From Thermoflexus hugenholtzii (lineage in GTDB: Bacteria; Chloroflexota; Anaerolineae; Thermoflexales; Thermoflexaceae): a stretch of DNA of 64,000 nucleotides. Below, piece after piece: positions 25,225-33,142 of this stretch. Both the position numbers and the translations under genes were made by a program. Each line of letters opens with the position of its first letter. Position 1 is the first letter of the stretch. The stretch spans positions 2,790,001 through 2,854,000 of the forward strand of contig NZ_CP076326.1 of the NCBI RefSeq assembly GCF_018771565.1, in the 5' to 3' direction. The notes below the pieces were generated by a model, which saw only the letters and a program-made list of their open reading frames with translations, was not told the origin of the DNA and did no database searches.

Positions 25225-26594
25225 CCTCGGTGCTCCCCCGGATGGCGTTTCAGGCTTTCTGGGGTGGAGAGGAAAGGCTCATGCCCGGGGCGCCCCCGGG
25301 CCTCCGGGCCGGTGGTGGCGCGCCGAGGCGCCGGGGCGTATACCCGCTGTGGGAGCTTCCCCGCTCGAAGCGCCTCATAGAGGGCGAGGAGGGTTCGTCC
25401 CGCGGTCTCCCAGCTGTAATGGGCGACCGCGCGGGCGCGGAGCCGTCTGCCGCGTTCCCGGGACTCCTCGGGGTGCTGGAGGGCGTAACGGATCCAGGCC
25501 GCGAGGCTCTCCGCATCCCCCAGCCGGGCGTAATAGCCGGCCTCCCCCAGGAACTCCCGGCTCACCGGGGTGTCGAAGGCCACCACGGGCAGGCCGGTGG
25601 CCATGTAGTTGAGCAGCTTGCCGCTTCCCTCCGTGGCGGACATCTTGGGAGCCACCGCTACCTCCCCCAGGCGGAGGTAGAGGGGGGCCGCCTCATAGGG
25701 CACCTTCCCGGTGAAGGTCACATGGCCTCCGATCCCCAGGGCCTGCGCCCGGGCCGCATAGGTCGTTTCCCCCGGGAAGCCCATCACCAGGAAGTGAACT
25801 TGAGGGTCGCTCGAAACCACCCGGGCGGCGGCCTCTAAGAGCAGGTCGGTCCCCTGATAAGGTGCCAGCAGCCCCAGATACACCACCACCCGGCGCTCCG
25901 ACGGGATCCCCCACTGGGCCCGCAGGCGCTCCAACACAGGCCCCTCTTCGGGTTGCGGAGGGCGGAAGACCTCGGTGTTCACCGCGTCCGGGAAGGGGAT
26001 CACCCGCTCCGGCCGCACGCCGAACGCTTCGATCAGCAGGCGCGCCCCGTGGATGGAGCTGGTGAGGATGAGATCGGGCTGACGGTCGATCCAGACCTCC
26101 AGCCGTCGCATGAAGGGATACCAGGGCCCTTCCGGGTTCAGGAAGCGGTGATCGATCATCTCCCCGGTGAGGCTGCCCTGGAAATCGAAGATCAGCGGCG
26201 TCCGAAGCAGCGCCCGCAGGGCGGTCCCGATGAGGGCGCCCTCATGCAGGTGGGCGTGGATCAGATGCGGGCGCCACCGGAGGGCGGTGATCAGGGCCGT
26301 CGCCGAGAGATAGACGTCGAAGGCGATCTTGTGACGGGAGGATCCCACCTCATAGTGGGAGCGCCAGGGCAGGGGCGGGGTGCGCACGATCTCCAACCCG
26401 GGCAGGTCACGGCCCTTGTAATACGTCACGATTCGGACCCGGAGGCCCAGGGCCTGGAGCGCCCGGGCTTCCTCCAGGATGCGGACGTGGCATCCGTAGT
26501 CGTTGAAGAACGAGGTCGGCGCGATCATCAACACCCGCATCGGGCGTGCCTGTCCTTCTCCGGTGTGGGCCGCGCTTCGCTTTCGAGCCGCCAT
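25209..26594 (-). CDS. Glycosyltransferase family 4-like (GT-B fold)
   Basis: 461 residues. An N-terminal donor-side Rossmann half ('MRVLMIAPTSFFNDYGCHVRILEEARALQALGLRVRIVT') and a GT1-type C-terminal half with 'VVVYLGLLAPYQGTDLLLEAAARV', 'VTFTGKVPYEAAPLYLRLGEVAVAPK' and the acidic motif 'EGSGKLLNYMATGLPVVAFDTP'. Such enzymes use NDP-sugars to build surface glycans. The start at 26594 adds 18 basic residues before 'MRVLMIAP'; the ATG at 26540 is equally plausible. The last 55 residues are low complexity. Confidence 0.85.
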   Translation of the reverse strand: MAARKRSAAHTGEGQARPMRVLMIAPTSFFNDYGCHVRILEEARALQALGLRVRIVTYYKGRDLPGLEIVRTPPLPWRSHYEVGSSRHKIAFDVYLSATALITALRWRPHLIHAHLHEGALIGTALRALLRTPLIFDFQGSLTGEMIDHRFLNPEGPWYPFMRRLEVWIDRQPDLILTSSIHGARLLIEAFGVRPERVIPFPDAVNTEVFRPPQPEEGPVLERLRAQWGIPSERRVVVYLGLLAPYQGTDLLLEAAARVVSSDPQVHFLVMGFPGETTYAARAQALGIGGHVTFTGKVPYEAAPLYLRLGEVAVAPKMSATEGSGKLLNYMATGLPVVAFDTPVSREFLGEAGYYARLGDAESLAAWIRYALQHPEESRERGRRLRARAVAHYSWETAGRTLLALYEALRAGKLPQRVYAPAPRRATTGPEARGRPGHEPFLSTPESLKRHPGEHRGWGAR

Positions 26595-26600
26595 GGCCGC

Positions 26601-27545
26601 TCAGCGCTTGCGGGTAGGGCGAAGGCGATGGAGGCCCAGCAAGGCCTCCAACGGGCGGGTCCCCTCGAGAGGGATGGAGGGACCGAGCGGGCTTTCCCGA
26701 CGGGTCTTCAGCCAGTCGCTTCGGGTTTGGGTAGCCGTCTGGAAAAGGTCCTCCAGCTCTGTGGCGCTTTCGGCGCTGGCCAGGGCGCCCCGCAGCTGAC
26801 CCAGGGTCTCCAGCAGGCGATCCAGCCAGTAGAGCAGAGCGTCCCGGTTGGCCACCGCGGCCAGCCGCGCGCTGGGGGCGTCCGGGAGGTCGGCGGTGAT
26901 CCGGGCGAAGCGCGCCCCGACGGCCTGGGGCAGCTCCCGCCGGGTCGGCGCGGCGGACCACAGTGTCAGGAGGGCGGCCCCGAGGAGGGCCGGCAGCTGC
27001 TCCAGGGCCGCCATCCAGCCGTCGTGCTCGACAGGGTCCATGAAGAACGGCCGGGCGCCCAGGCGCTGGGCCAGCCCCGCCGCCGCTTCCACCGCCCAGG
27101 CGGGCGATTGGGCGGAAGGGGTCAGGCAGAACAGGGCGTCCCGGAAAAGATCGGCCGCGGGCTCCTCCCCCGCGTCCGGCCGAAGGATGGGATGGCCGCC
27201 CACGAAGGGCGTGGCAGGGGGGAGATGCTGCCGGGCCCAGGCCATGACCGGCGCCTTCAGCTCAGCGGTGTCCATCACCAGGGCGCCCTCGGCCAGGACC
27301 GGGGCGATGGCCTGCAGGGTTCGCTCGATCTCCGCCAGGGGGAGCGTCAGGAGGACCAGGTCGGCTCCTTCGCAGGCCCCCGGCAGGTTCCAGTCCGTGC
27401 GGTCCACGGCCCCTCGTCGCAGCGCCTCCCGCGCCTGCGCCGGGTCTGGATCATGGCCCACCCGCTGGGCCTGGGGCACTGCCTCCCGCAGCGCCAGCCC
27501 CAGGGAGATCCCGATCTTCCTTAACCCCACGATCGCGATCCGCAT
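26601..27545 (-). CDS. Prephenate dehydrogenase-like protein (TyrA family)
   Basis: 314 residues. N-terminal Rossmann fold 'MRIAIVGLRKIGISLGLAL', 'DPDPAQAREAL', 'ADLVLLTLPLAEIERTLQAIAPVL', 'VMDTAELKAPV' and 'FVGGHPI', then an all-helical dimerisation half with 'EHDGWMAALEQLPALLGAALL'. The layout is that of prephenate/arogenate dehydrogenase. The dinucleotide loop is unusual (G-L-R-K-I-G instead of G-L-G-L-I-G) and no other aromatic gene is adjacent, so the substrate is not certain. The frame extends far upstream, but ATG 27545 matches the family start. Confidence 0.75.
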   Translation of the reverse strand: MRIAIVGLRKIGISLGLALREAVPQAQRVGHDPDPAQAREALRRGAVDRTDWNLPGACEGADLVLLTLPLAEIERTLQAIAPVLAEGALVMDTAELKAPVMAWARQHLPPATPFVGGHPILRPDAGEEPAADLFRDALFCLTPSAQSPAWAVEAAAGLAQRLGARPFFMDPVEHDGWMAALEQLPALLGAALLTLWSAAPTRRELPQAVGARFARITADLPDAPSARLAAVANRDALLYWLDRLLETLGQLRGALASAESATELEDLFQTATQTRSDWLKTRRESPLGPSIPLEGTRPLEALLGLHRLRPTRKR

Positions 27546-27631
27546 GCGGCTCCTGATCTCGCCGAAAGGTTCAATCTTTGTGCCTGCCGCTTCGAGTATA
27601 CCACCTCTCCTGAGGAGGGAGAGTTTCTCGG

Positions 27632-27666
27632 AAAAAAACCGGGCGGGTGGAGGCCCACCCGCCCGG
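27632..27666 (-). terminator. Rho-independent terminator of the binding-protein gene
   Basis: On the minus strand CCGGGCGGGTGG pairs with CCACCCGCCCGG (27639-27650 / 27655-27666) around a 4-base loop and is followed by seven T (plus-strand A 27632-27638). It lies 23 bases past the stop of the 632-residue binding protein. Confidence 0.93.
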
Positions 27667-27688
27667 GGATGGATGGCGGCTTCCCGCC

Positions 27689-29587
27689 TTACTGCTCGAT
27701 GTCGAACTCCTCGATGTTCCACATCTCGGAGTTCGCCGTGGGGTCGACGATGAAGTTCTTCACCTTCGGCGAGGCCACGGCGATCTTCAGCCGCACGAAG
27801 AGCGGCAGCGCCGGCAGGTCCTCGCTGAAGATCCGCTGGGCCTCGGCGTGCCACTTCTTCTTCTCGTCGGGATCCAGGGTGCTCAGGGCGCGGTTGCAGG
27901 CCTCATCATACGCCGGGTTGCTGTAGCCGGTGTTGTTCTGGCCGCCGGGGTTCTCGTCCGACGGGATCTGATCGGTCTTGTAGAGCTCGCACGGCGGCTC
28001 CACACCGGTCACCCAGGCGTATTCCGCCAGATCGAACTTGCGCCCGAAGACCGGGCCGTCCGGCCAGTTGGCGAAGAACTCCCGGGCCGGCTTGTAGTAG
28101 AGGTTGACCTCGATCTGGCAGTTATCCTTGAGCTGTTTCTGGATGATCTGGGTGACCTGCTCCCGCAGCCGGTTGCCCGCCGTGGTCCCGTAGGTCACGC
28201 TGAACTTCTTGCCGCCCTTGTCCCGGATCCCGTCCCCGTCCGTGTCCTTCCAGCCCGCCTCCTCCAGGAGGGCGCGGCCCTTCTCCGGGTTGAACTCATA
28301 GACCGTCACCACATCCTTGGCGTAGAGCGGGTGGATGGAAGGCATGTAGACGGCGGGGGCTTCGCTGCGGCCGAAGAGCACCTTGTCGATGATGGCCTTG
28401 CGGTCGATGCAGTAAGCGAAGGCCTGGCGCACCCGCTTGTCCTGGAACACATCGTTGCCGGCCGCGATCTGGTAGCCCGGCGCCGGCTGGATGTTGAAGT
28501 CCAGGTGCTCGAAGGCGGTGCCCAGGACGAACTGCGGCTTCAGCAGCCCCTCGGCCTCCGCCTGCTTGAGGAACTCGGCCTGCGCGTCGAAGGCGGCGTC
28601 CTGCGTGCCGATGTCGCAGTCGCCGGAGAGCAGCTGGGCCAGCAGCTGGTTGGTGTCCTGCACGATGCGGAAGATCACCGTGTCGATCCGCGGCAGGCCC
28701 TCCTTCGCCCGCCAGTAATTGGGGTTCTTCACCACCGTGATGTGATCCCCCGCCACCCACTCCTTCATCATGAAGGCGCCCCAGCCCAGCGGGTTGCGGT
28801 TCACATCCGGATCCTCGTTCATCTGGGCCGGGGTCAGTTTGCCATACTTATGCTTGGGCAGCGGAGTCCAGAAGTTGATGAAGTAAGTGGCGTCGATCCA
28901 GCCCGGGATCCCCACCCACTGGGTGGTGCGGGCGTCCAGGGCCTTGTATTCAGCGGTGCGCTCGATGGTGAACTTGGAGACCTTGGTCTCGGGGGCCTTG
29001 GCCACCTCGAAGGAGAAGACCGAGTCCTCCGCCGTCACCGGCTGGCCATCCGACCACAGGACCCCCTCCTTGATCTTGAAGGTGACCTTCATGACGGGCA
29101 GCTTGATGGAGCCGCCCTCAAACGTGCGGTCCTCCGTCTTCCCCGTCTTGGGGTCGACCAGGACCTTCACCGTGACCCCTTTGGTGAGGGTGACCACGTT
29201 CCCCGCTGCATCGGCGATGGGGTAGGTGCCTTCCTGGACCTCGACCTCCTCGACCACTGCGTCCCCGTCCTTGATGCTGGGCAGTTTCTCCAGGATGACC
29301 GGCTGATAGGCGAAGGTGCGGCTGTCAATGGGGCCATCCATGATCGCTTCGAGGACGTGGGACCTCACCAGCATGGGTTCGGAGTAAATATAGAGACTGG
29401 CCGGCTCCTGGGCCATGCAGACCACCAGGGTCTTCGGGGCTGGGGTGGGAGTAGGCGGTGGCGGGGTGGGCTGCGGCGGCTGGGTAGCCGGAGCCGGGGT
29501 GGGGGTCGCAGCGGGCGCACACGCTCCGGCCACCAGGGCCAGGAGCATCAAAAAGGCCACGCTCCATCCAAGCTTTTTGGGAACCAT
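27689..29587 (-). CDS. Peptide/nickel-type ABC transporter substrate-binding lipoprotein (SBP_bac_5)
   Basis: 632 residues: lipobox 'LVAGAC' (Cys about 23), a 25-residue Pro/Thr linker, then a class-C binding protein. Visible family stretches are 'VTFKIKEGVLWSDGQPVTAEDSVFSFE', 'NPLGWGAFMMKEWVAGDHITVVKNPNYWRA', 'FRIVQDTNQLLAQLLSGDCDIG', 'DKRVRQAFAYCIDRKAIIDKVLFG' and 'NPEKGRALLEEAGWKDTDGDGIRDKGG'. It binds peptides or related solutes. No permease or ATPase is adjacent: it is monocistronic, with its own promoter and terminator, so it may serve a transporter elsewhere or act as a receptor. Confidence 0.92.
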   Translation of the reverse strand: MVPKKLGWSVAFLMLLALVAGACAPAATPTPAPATQPPQPTPPPPTPTPAPKTLVVCMAQEPASLYIYSEPMLVRSHVLEAIMDGPIDSRTFAYQPVILEKLPSIKDGDAVVEEVEVQEGTYPIADAAGNVVTLTKGVTVKVLVDPKTGKTEDRTFEGGSIKLPVMKVTFKIKEGVLWSDGQPVTAEDSVFSFEVAKAPETKVSKFTIERTAEYKALDARTTQWVGIPGWIDATYFINFWTPLPKHKYGKLTPAQMNEDPDVNRNPLGWGAFMMKEWVAGDHITVVKNPNYWRAKEGLPRIDTVIFRIVQDTNQLLAQLLSGDCDIGTQDAAFDAQAEFLKQAEAEGLLKPQFVLGTAFEHLDFNIQPAPGYQIAAGNDVFQDKRVRQAFAYCIDRKAIIDKVLFGRSEAPAVYMPSIHPLYAKDVVTVYEFNPEKGRALLEEAGWKDTDGDGIRDKGGKKFSVTYGTTAGNRLREQVTQIIQKQLKDNCQIEVNLYYKPAREFFANWPDGPVFGRKFDLAEYAWVTGVEPPCELYKTDQIPSDENPGGQNNTGYSNPAYDEACNRALSTLDPDEKKKWHAEAQRIFSEDLPALPLFVRLKIAVASPKVKNFIVDPTANSEMWNIEEFDIEQ

Positions 29588-29944
29588 CGCTTCTCCTCCT
29601 TGCTGAAAATGAGGGGGGGAGCTGCTACCCAGACGACGCGGGGCCAGCGCTCAGTCGAGGCTCTCGGCCTGTCCCTCCTTCATAGCCTGAGGTTACACCC
29701 TAAATTATACAAAATGTGCGCCTTCCCGCAAGGCTCTTTTCTTAAATCCGGGGGACCCGGACTTGAGCGTTATCCGGGGCGTCTTCCCCGGACCGGACGG
29801 CGTGAAGGATCTCCTCATCGAGGGCTGGGTATGGAGGGAGGGCGTCGCGATCCCGTCGGCCGAGGCGGCCTCCAATCAGGCGTAAGAGATATCCGGTAAA
29901 ATGGGGCTGGCCGCGGTTGGAAACGCCGTCGTGGAGAGGGAGAG
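29588..29944. other. Divergent intergenic region
   Basis: About 357 bases between divergent genes. It holds the minus-strand promoter of the binding-protein gene and its roughly 110-base leader with an AAGGAGGAG ribosome site. On the plus side a TAAAAT at 29897-29902 could be a -10 box for the SH3-domain gene, but no good -35 is seen. No open frame of note. Confidence 0.5.
29704..29731 (-). promoter_or_regulatory. sigma70 promoter of the binding-protein gene
   Basis: On the minus strand a consensus TATAAT (29709-29704) with TTGCGG (29731-29726) 16 bases upstream, in an A/T-rich patch of otherwise GC-rich DNA, about 115 bases before the start codon. Confidence 0.6.
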
Positions 29945-30433
29945 ATGCAACGGCCGATTCGCATCCGACCCCGACCCGGAGAGGGCGAGTTACGACCCGG
30001 GGAATGGCTTCTTCTGCTGAGCGCCCTGCTCATGGCCACCCTGCTCTGCACAGGGGGCTTTCGATATCTGCAGCGCACCCTCGCCGCGGACCTGAGGGGA
30101 GCGCCTACGGCGACGCCCCGACCGACCTGGACGCCCGCTCCCTCGCCGACGCCCACGCCTCCGGAGCCTACCCCTACGCCGACCCTCCCCGCCGCCGTTC
30201 AGGTGGGGATCTTCGTGAAAGTGAGCGGCGCCGGCGACCAGGGGCTCAGCTTCCGCAAGGCCCCCGGCCTGCAGGCGGAGCGGATCCGCTTCCTCCCTGA
30301 GGGAACGGTGATGCGGGTGATCGGCGGCCCCACAGAGGCGGACGGCCTGACCTGGTGGCAGCTGGAGGATCCCCGCACGGGGGAGCAAGGCTGGGCCGCC
30401 GGCGCGTATCTGGTGCCTTCCTACGGACCGTAG
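29945..30433 (+). CDS. Membrane-anchored bacterial SH3-domain protein
   Basis: 162 residues: one N-terminal transmembrane helix (about 19-40), a Pro/Thr linker (53-85) and a C-terminal SH3b-like domain with 'GLSFRKAPGLQAERIRFLPEGTVMRVIGGPTEADGLTWWQLEDPRTGEQGWAAGAYLVP', which has the usual R-x-x-P, 'G..(V/M).V..GP', 'WW.(L/V)' and 'GW(V/A)a..YL' pattern. Bacterial SH3 domains often bind cell-wall peptides. An outward-facing anchor role is inferred. ATG has GGGAGAG upstream. Confidence 0.75.
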   Translation: MQRPIRIRPRPGEGELRPGEWLLLLSALLMATLLCTGGFRYLQRTLAADLRGAPTATPRPTWTPAPSPTPTPPEPTPTPTLPAAVQVGIFVKVSGAGDQGLSFRKAPGLQAERIRFLPEGTVMRVIGGPTEADGLTWWQLEDPRTGEQGWAAGAYLVPSYGP

Positions 30434-30443
30434 GGTGGATCCC

Positions 30444-30523
30444 GGGTGTGTCCCAATTTTGTCGGGCCTCGCCGCGTTGTAGGACAACTGCTCGCAGTTG
30501 TCCTACGATTTTGGGACACACCC
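30444..30523. repeat. Nested inverted repeat (80 bases)
   Basis: Outer arms GGGTGTGTCCCAA (30444-30456) and TTGGGACACACCC (30511-30523) are perfect complements. Inside is a 13-base perfect palindrome pair GTAGGACAACTGC / GCAGTTGTCCTAC (30479-30491 / 30494-30506). The inner element has the GTAGGA...TCCTAC ends seen in the REP array at 36.2-36.9 kb. It could be a REP/MITE-like element or a bidirectional terminator. Confidence 0.75.
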
Positions 30524-30557
30524 TGGATCCCCGCCGCGAAAGCCTGGAGGGGAGGGG

Positions 30558-31958
30558 ATGCCTCATCGGGATGTGAAACGCGCCCCCAGCGCGCTGGGGA
30601 TTTCCTGGAAGGCCCGCATCCATCCGCGCGCCCCAGGGACGCAGACCATCCGGGTGGTCCTTCAGCTGGCCGGCCCCGCGGCCCTGGAGCAGCTGCTCAA
30701 CATCGTGGTGGACTGGACGGATGCCTACCTGGCCGGGCACCTGGGGACAGTGGCCCTGGCGGCGGTGGGGCTGAGCGGCCAGGTGATCAACCTGGTGGCC
30801 GCCTTCTTCGGCGCCCTGGGGGTGGGCGCGACCGCCCTGGTGGCCCGAGCCGTCGGCGCCCGGGACCCTGAACAGGCCGGCCGGATCACCGTCCAGGCCC
30901 TCCTCAGCGCGGGGCTCCTCGGCATCGGCGGGGCCCTTTTCGCCCTTCTGAGCGGACCGGCCCTTTTCCGCGGGCTGGGCGCGGAGCCTGCGGTGGAACA
31001 TGCCGCGGCCACGTATCTGGGCTGGGTCGCCCTCTCCTTTCCGGCCATGGCCGTGCTCTTCGTGGGGAACGCGGCCCTCCGCGGCGCCGGTGATACCCTC
31101 ACGCCGATGCGCACCTGGGCTGTGGTGGTTTTCACCAACGCCCTTCTGGCCTGGGCTCTGGTCGGCCCGTGGAGCCCATGGCATGTGGGCGTGGCCGGGC
31201 TGGGCATGGCAGCCGCCTGCGCCCGCGCCCTGGGGGCAGGCCTGGTGCTGATCCGTCTGTGGCAAGGCACCTCCGTGCTTCGCCTGCCGCATCGCTGGCC
31301 GGGCCTGGAGTGGGGGCTGGTGCGAAGGATCCTGAACGTCGGGTTGCCCGCCGGCCTGGAGCAGCTCCTCCTCCAGCTCGCCCTGCTGCAGCTAACCGGG
31401 GTGATCACCGGCCTGGGCACGGCGGCTTACGCCGCCCATCAGGTCGGCCTGCGGGTGATGTCGCTCTCTTTTCTACCCGGATGGGGGTTCGCAGTGGCCG
31501 CCTCCACCCTCACCGGTCAGGCCCTCGGGGCCCGGCGGCCGGAGGAGGGGAAACGGGCGGCCCTCGTTGCGCTCCTCCTGGCCCTGGGGCTGATGGGCTC
31601 GCTGGGGCTGATCCTGGCCCTCGCCGGGCCGTTGCTCGTCGCGTTGTTCACAGAGGACCCGGCGGTCATCGCCCAGGGCACGGCGGCCCTGCGCATCACC
31701 GCGCTGATCCAGCCGGTGATGGCTGTCAGCTTCGTGTTCTCGGGAGCCCTGCGCGGCGCAGGAGACACGCGCTACACGCTGCTGGTCACCGCCGCCTCCA
31801 TCTGGATGGTTCGGCTCCCGGTCGCGGCGCTCCTCGCCCATGGCCTGGGCTGGGGACTGCCCGGGGCCTGGCTGGGGATGTTCGCCGACTTCGCCGTGCG
31901 GGCGCTGCTGTTCGGCTACCGCTTCCGCAGCGGGGCCTGGCAACGCATCCGGGTTTGA
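30558..31958 (+). CDS. MATE family multidrug exporter
   Basis: 466 residues and about 12 hydrophobic helices in two homologous halves. 'GPAALEQLLNIVVDWTDAYLAGHLGTVALAAVGLSGQV' is the MATE N-terminal half, repeated at 'GLPAGLEQLLLQLALLQLTGVITGLGTAAYAAHQVGLRVMSLSFLPGWGFAVAASTLTGQALGA'. It expels cationic or lipophilic compounds using a Na+ or H+ gradient. The ATG at 30558 has GGAGGGGAGG upstream; an in-frame extension reaches into the inverted repeat and is not credible. Confidence 0.93.
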   Translation: MPHRDVKRAPSALGISWKARIHPRAPGTQTIRVVLQLAGPAALEQLLNIVVDWTDAYLAGHLGTVALAAVGLSGQVINLVAAFFGALGVGATALVARAVGARDPEQAGRITVQALLSAGLLGIGGALFALLSGPALFRGLGAEPAVEHAAATYLGWVALSFPAMAVLFVGNAALRGAGDTLTPMRTWAVVVFTNALLAWALVGPWSPWHVGVAGLGMAAACARALGAGLVLIRLWQGTSVLRLPHRWPGLEWGLVRRILNVGLPAGLEQLLLQLALLQLTGVITGLGTAAYAAHQVGLRVMSLSFLPGWGFAVAASTLTGQALGARRPEEGKRAALVALLLALGLMGSLGLILALAGPLLVALFTEDPAVIAQGTAALRITALIQPVMAVSFVFSGALRGAGDTRYTLLVTAASIWMVRLPVAALLAHGLGWGLPGAWLGMFADFAVRALLFGYRFRSGAWQRIRV

Positions 31959-31980
31959 AGGAAACCTGCGGGGGTCTGGG

Positions 31981-32409
31981 ATGGATCGGAAAGAGTGGAC
32001 CTTCCGGGCCATCGGTTATGTGCGGAGCCGCTTCACGGAGTGGACCGAGGCGGACGTGATGCGGCAGGAGGAAAGCGAGCTGGTCCTCGACCCCGAGTTC
32101 GTGGAAGGGCTGGAGGGCCTGCAGCCCGGCGATATCCTGATGGTGCTCTACGTCCTGGACCGCGTGAAGGAGCCCCGGCTGAAGGTTCATCCCCGAGGGG
32201 ATCCAACCAAGCCCATGAAAGGGGTGTTCGCCACCCGTTCCCAGTATCGACCTAACCCCATCGGATTGACCGGCGTGCGGGTGCTGGCCATCGAGGGCAA
32301 CGTGGTGCGGGTGCGGGGCTTGGATGCCCTGGACGGCTCCCCCATCCTGGACCTCAAGATCGCCTCCGACCTGGATCGTCCACCCGACCCTCCGGAGCCC
32401 GCCCCCTGA
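31981..32409 (+). CDS. trmO: TrmO-like tRNA (m6t6A37) methyltransferase, TsaA fold
   Basis: 142 residues with the TsaA/YaeB signature 'FRAIGYVRSRFTE' and 'GVFATRSQYRPNPIGLTGVRVLAIEGNVVRVRGLDALDGSPILDLK'. E. coli TrmO N6-methylates t6A37 in tRNA-Thr using SAM. This protein has only the core domain without the extra C-terminal part of the E. coli enzyme, as in many archaeal and bacterial homologues, so the substrate could differ. The start ATG at 31981 lies 22 bases after the MATE stop. Confidence 0.85.
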   Translation: MDRKEWTFRAIGYVRSRFTEWTEADVMRQEESELVLDPEFVEGLEGLQPGDILMVLYVLDRVKEPRLKVHPRGDPTKPMKGVFATRSQYRPNPIGLTGVRVLAIEGNVVRVRGLDALDGSPILDLKIASDLDRPPDPPEPAP

Positions 32410-32547
32410 TGCCTCTTCATCGCCCGGACACCGCGCCCGCCTTGTCGGTTTTCCATCAGGGCAACAAGGCCGGCGCGGAGGTTGCCCCGGACGGAGGCCT
32501 GCGGCTCCATCGGTGACAGGAGCCGAAAAACCGCCCCGGCCGGGTTT

Positions 32548-32576
32548 TTGACAGGCCGGCCCCTGAGATTTATAAT
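32548..32576 (+). promoter_or_regulatory. Consensus sigma70 promoter of the marR-ABC operon
   Basis: TTGACA (32548-32553), exactly 17 bases, TATAAT (32571-32576): both hexamers match the consensus perfectly. Transcription should start near 32583, about 44 bases before the GTG of the MarR gene. Confidence 0.92.
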
Positions 32577-32583
32577 GCGCCTC

Positions 32584-32596
32584 GCTAACTTTTAGC
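32584..32596. promoter_or_regulatory. Possible operator at the transcription start
   Basis: Inverted repeat GCTAA-CTT-TTAGC lies directly downstream of the -10 box, at or after +1, in front of the MarR gene. MarR repressors commonly bind such short palindromes in their own promoters. Confidence 0.45.
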
Positions 32597-32626
32597 CAGG
32601 GCAACAATCCGAGCAGGAGCCGGCCT

Positions 32627-33130
32627 GTGGCGACCCGGGGTTCCCTGAGCGAGGGCCAGCTGGCCCGTGTGGTGCTGGAGACCCTGCATCGGGTGATGCG
32701 TCAGATCTGGGCGGAGGTGAAAGGGGAGGCCGGGGAGCTCTTCCCGGCCCAGTCCTATCGCATGCTGGGCATGCTGGCCCAGCGGCCCTACACTCTCACG
32801 GAGCTGGCCCGCGCCCAGGCCGTCCGCCCCTCCACGGTCTCCCGCGCCATCCGGACCCTCTCCGAGCAAGGTTGGGTGAGGGTGGAGCGGGATCCCTCGG
32901 ACCGGCGCCGGGTGTGGATCCGGCTGACTCCCCAGGGGCGACGGGCCCTGCGGCGGCTTCAGGCCCGGGCGGCGGCTCGCCTGGGGCGCCGCCTGCGCCC
33001 GCTGGGCCCGGAGGAGCGGGCGCTGCTGGCCCAGGCGATGGCCCTGTTGCAGCGGACCCTCGGGCCGGCGGAGCCCTCTCCGCAGCAGGGGCCGCGGGAA
33101 GCCCAGCGCGCTCGCCGTCCCATACCGTGA
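32627..33130 (+). CDS. MarR family transcriptional regulator
   Basis: 167 residues with a winged helix 'SYRMLGMLAQRPYTLTELARAQAVRPSTVSRAIRTLSEQGWVRVERDPSDRRRVWIRLTPQGRRAL', the canonical MarR DNA-binding region including the 'D..DRR' wing. The GTG start is preceded by AGGAG. The gene opens an operon with an ABC exporter, so it probably represses it until an efflux substrate binds. Confidence 0.9.
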   Translation: MATRGSLSEGQLARVVLETLHRVMRQIWAEVKGEAGELFPAQSYRMLGMLAQRPYTLTELARAQAVRPSTVSRAIRTLSEQGWVRVERDPSDRRRVWIRLTPQGRRALRRLQARAAARLGRRLRPLGPEERALLAQAMALLQRTLGPAEPSPQQGPREAQRARRPIP

Positions 33131-33142
33131 GGAGGTGGAGGA

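Noticed and set aside
26601-27854. A 417-residue TyrA start
   Set aside because: The extension runs through the strong terminator at 27632-27666 and into the binding-protein gene; family motif begins at ATG 27545.
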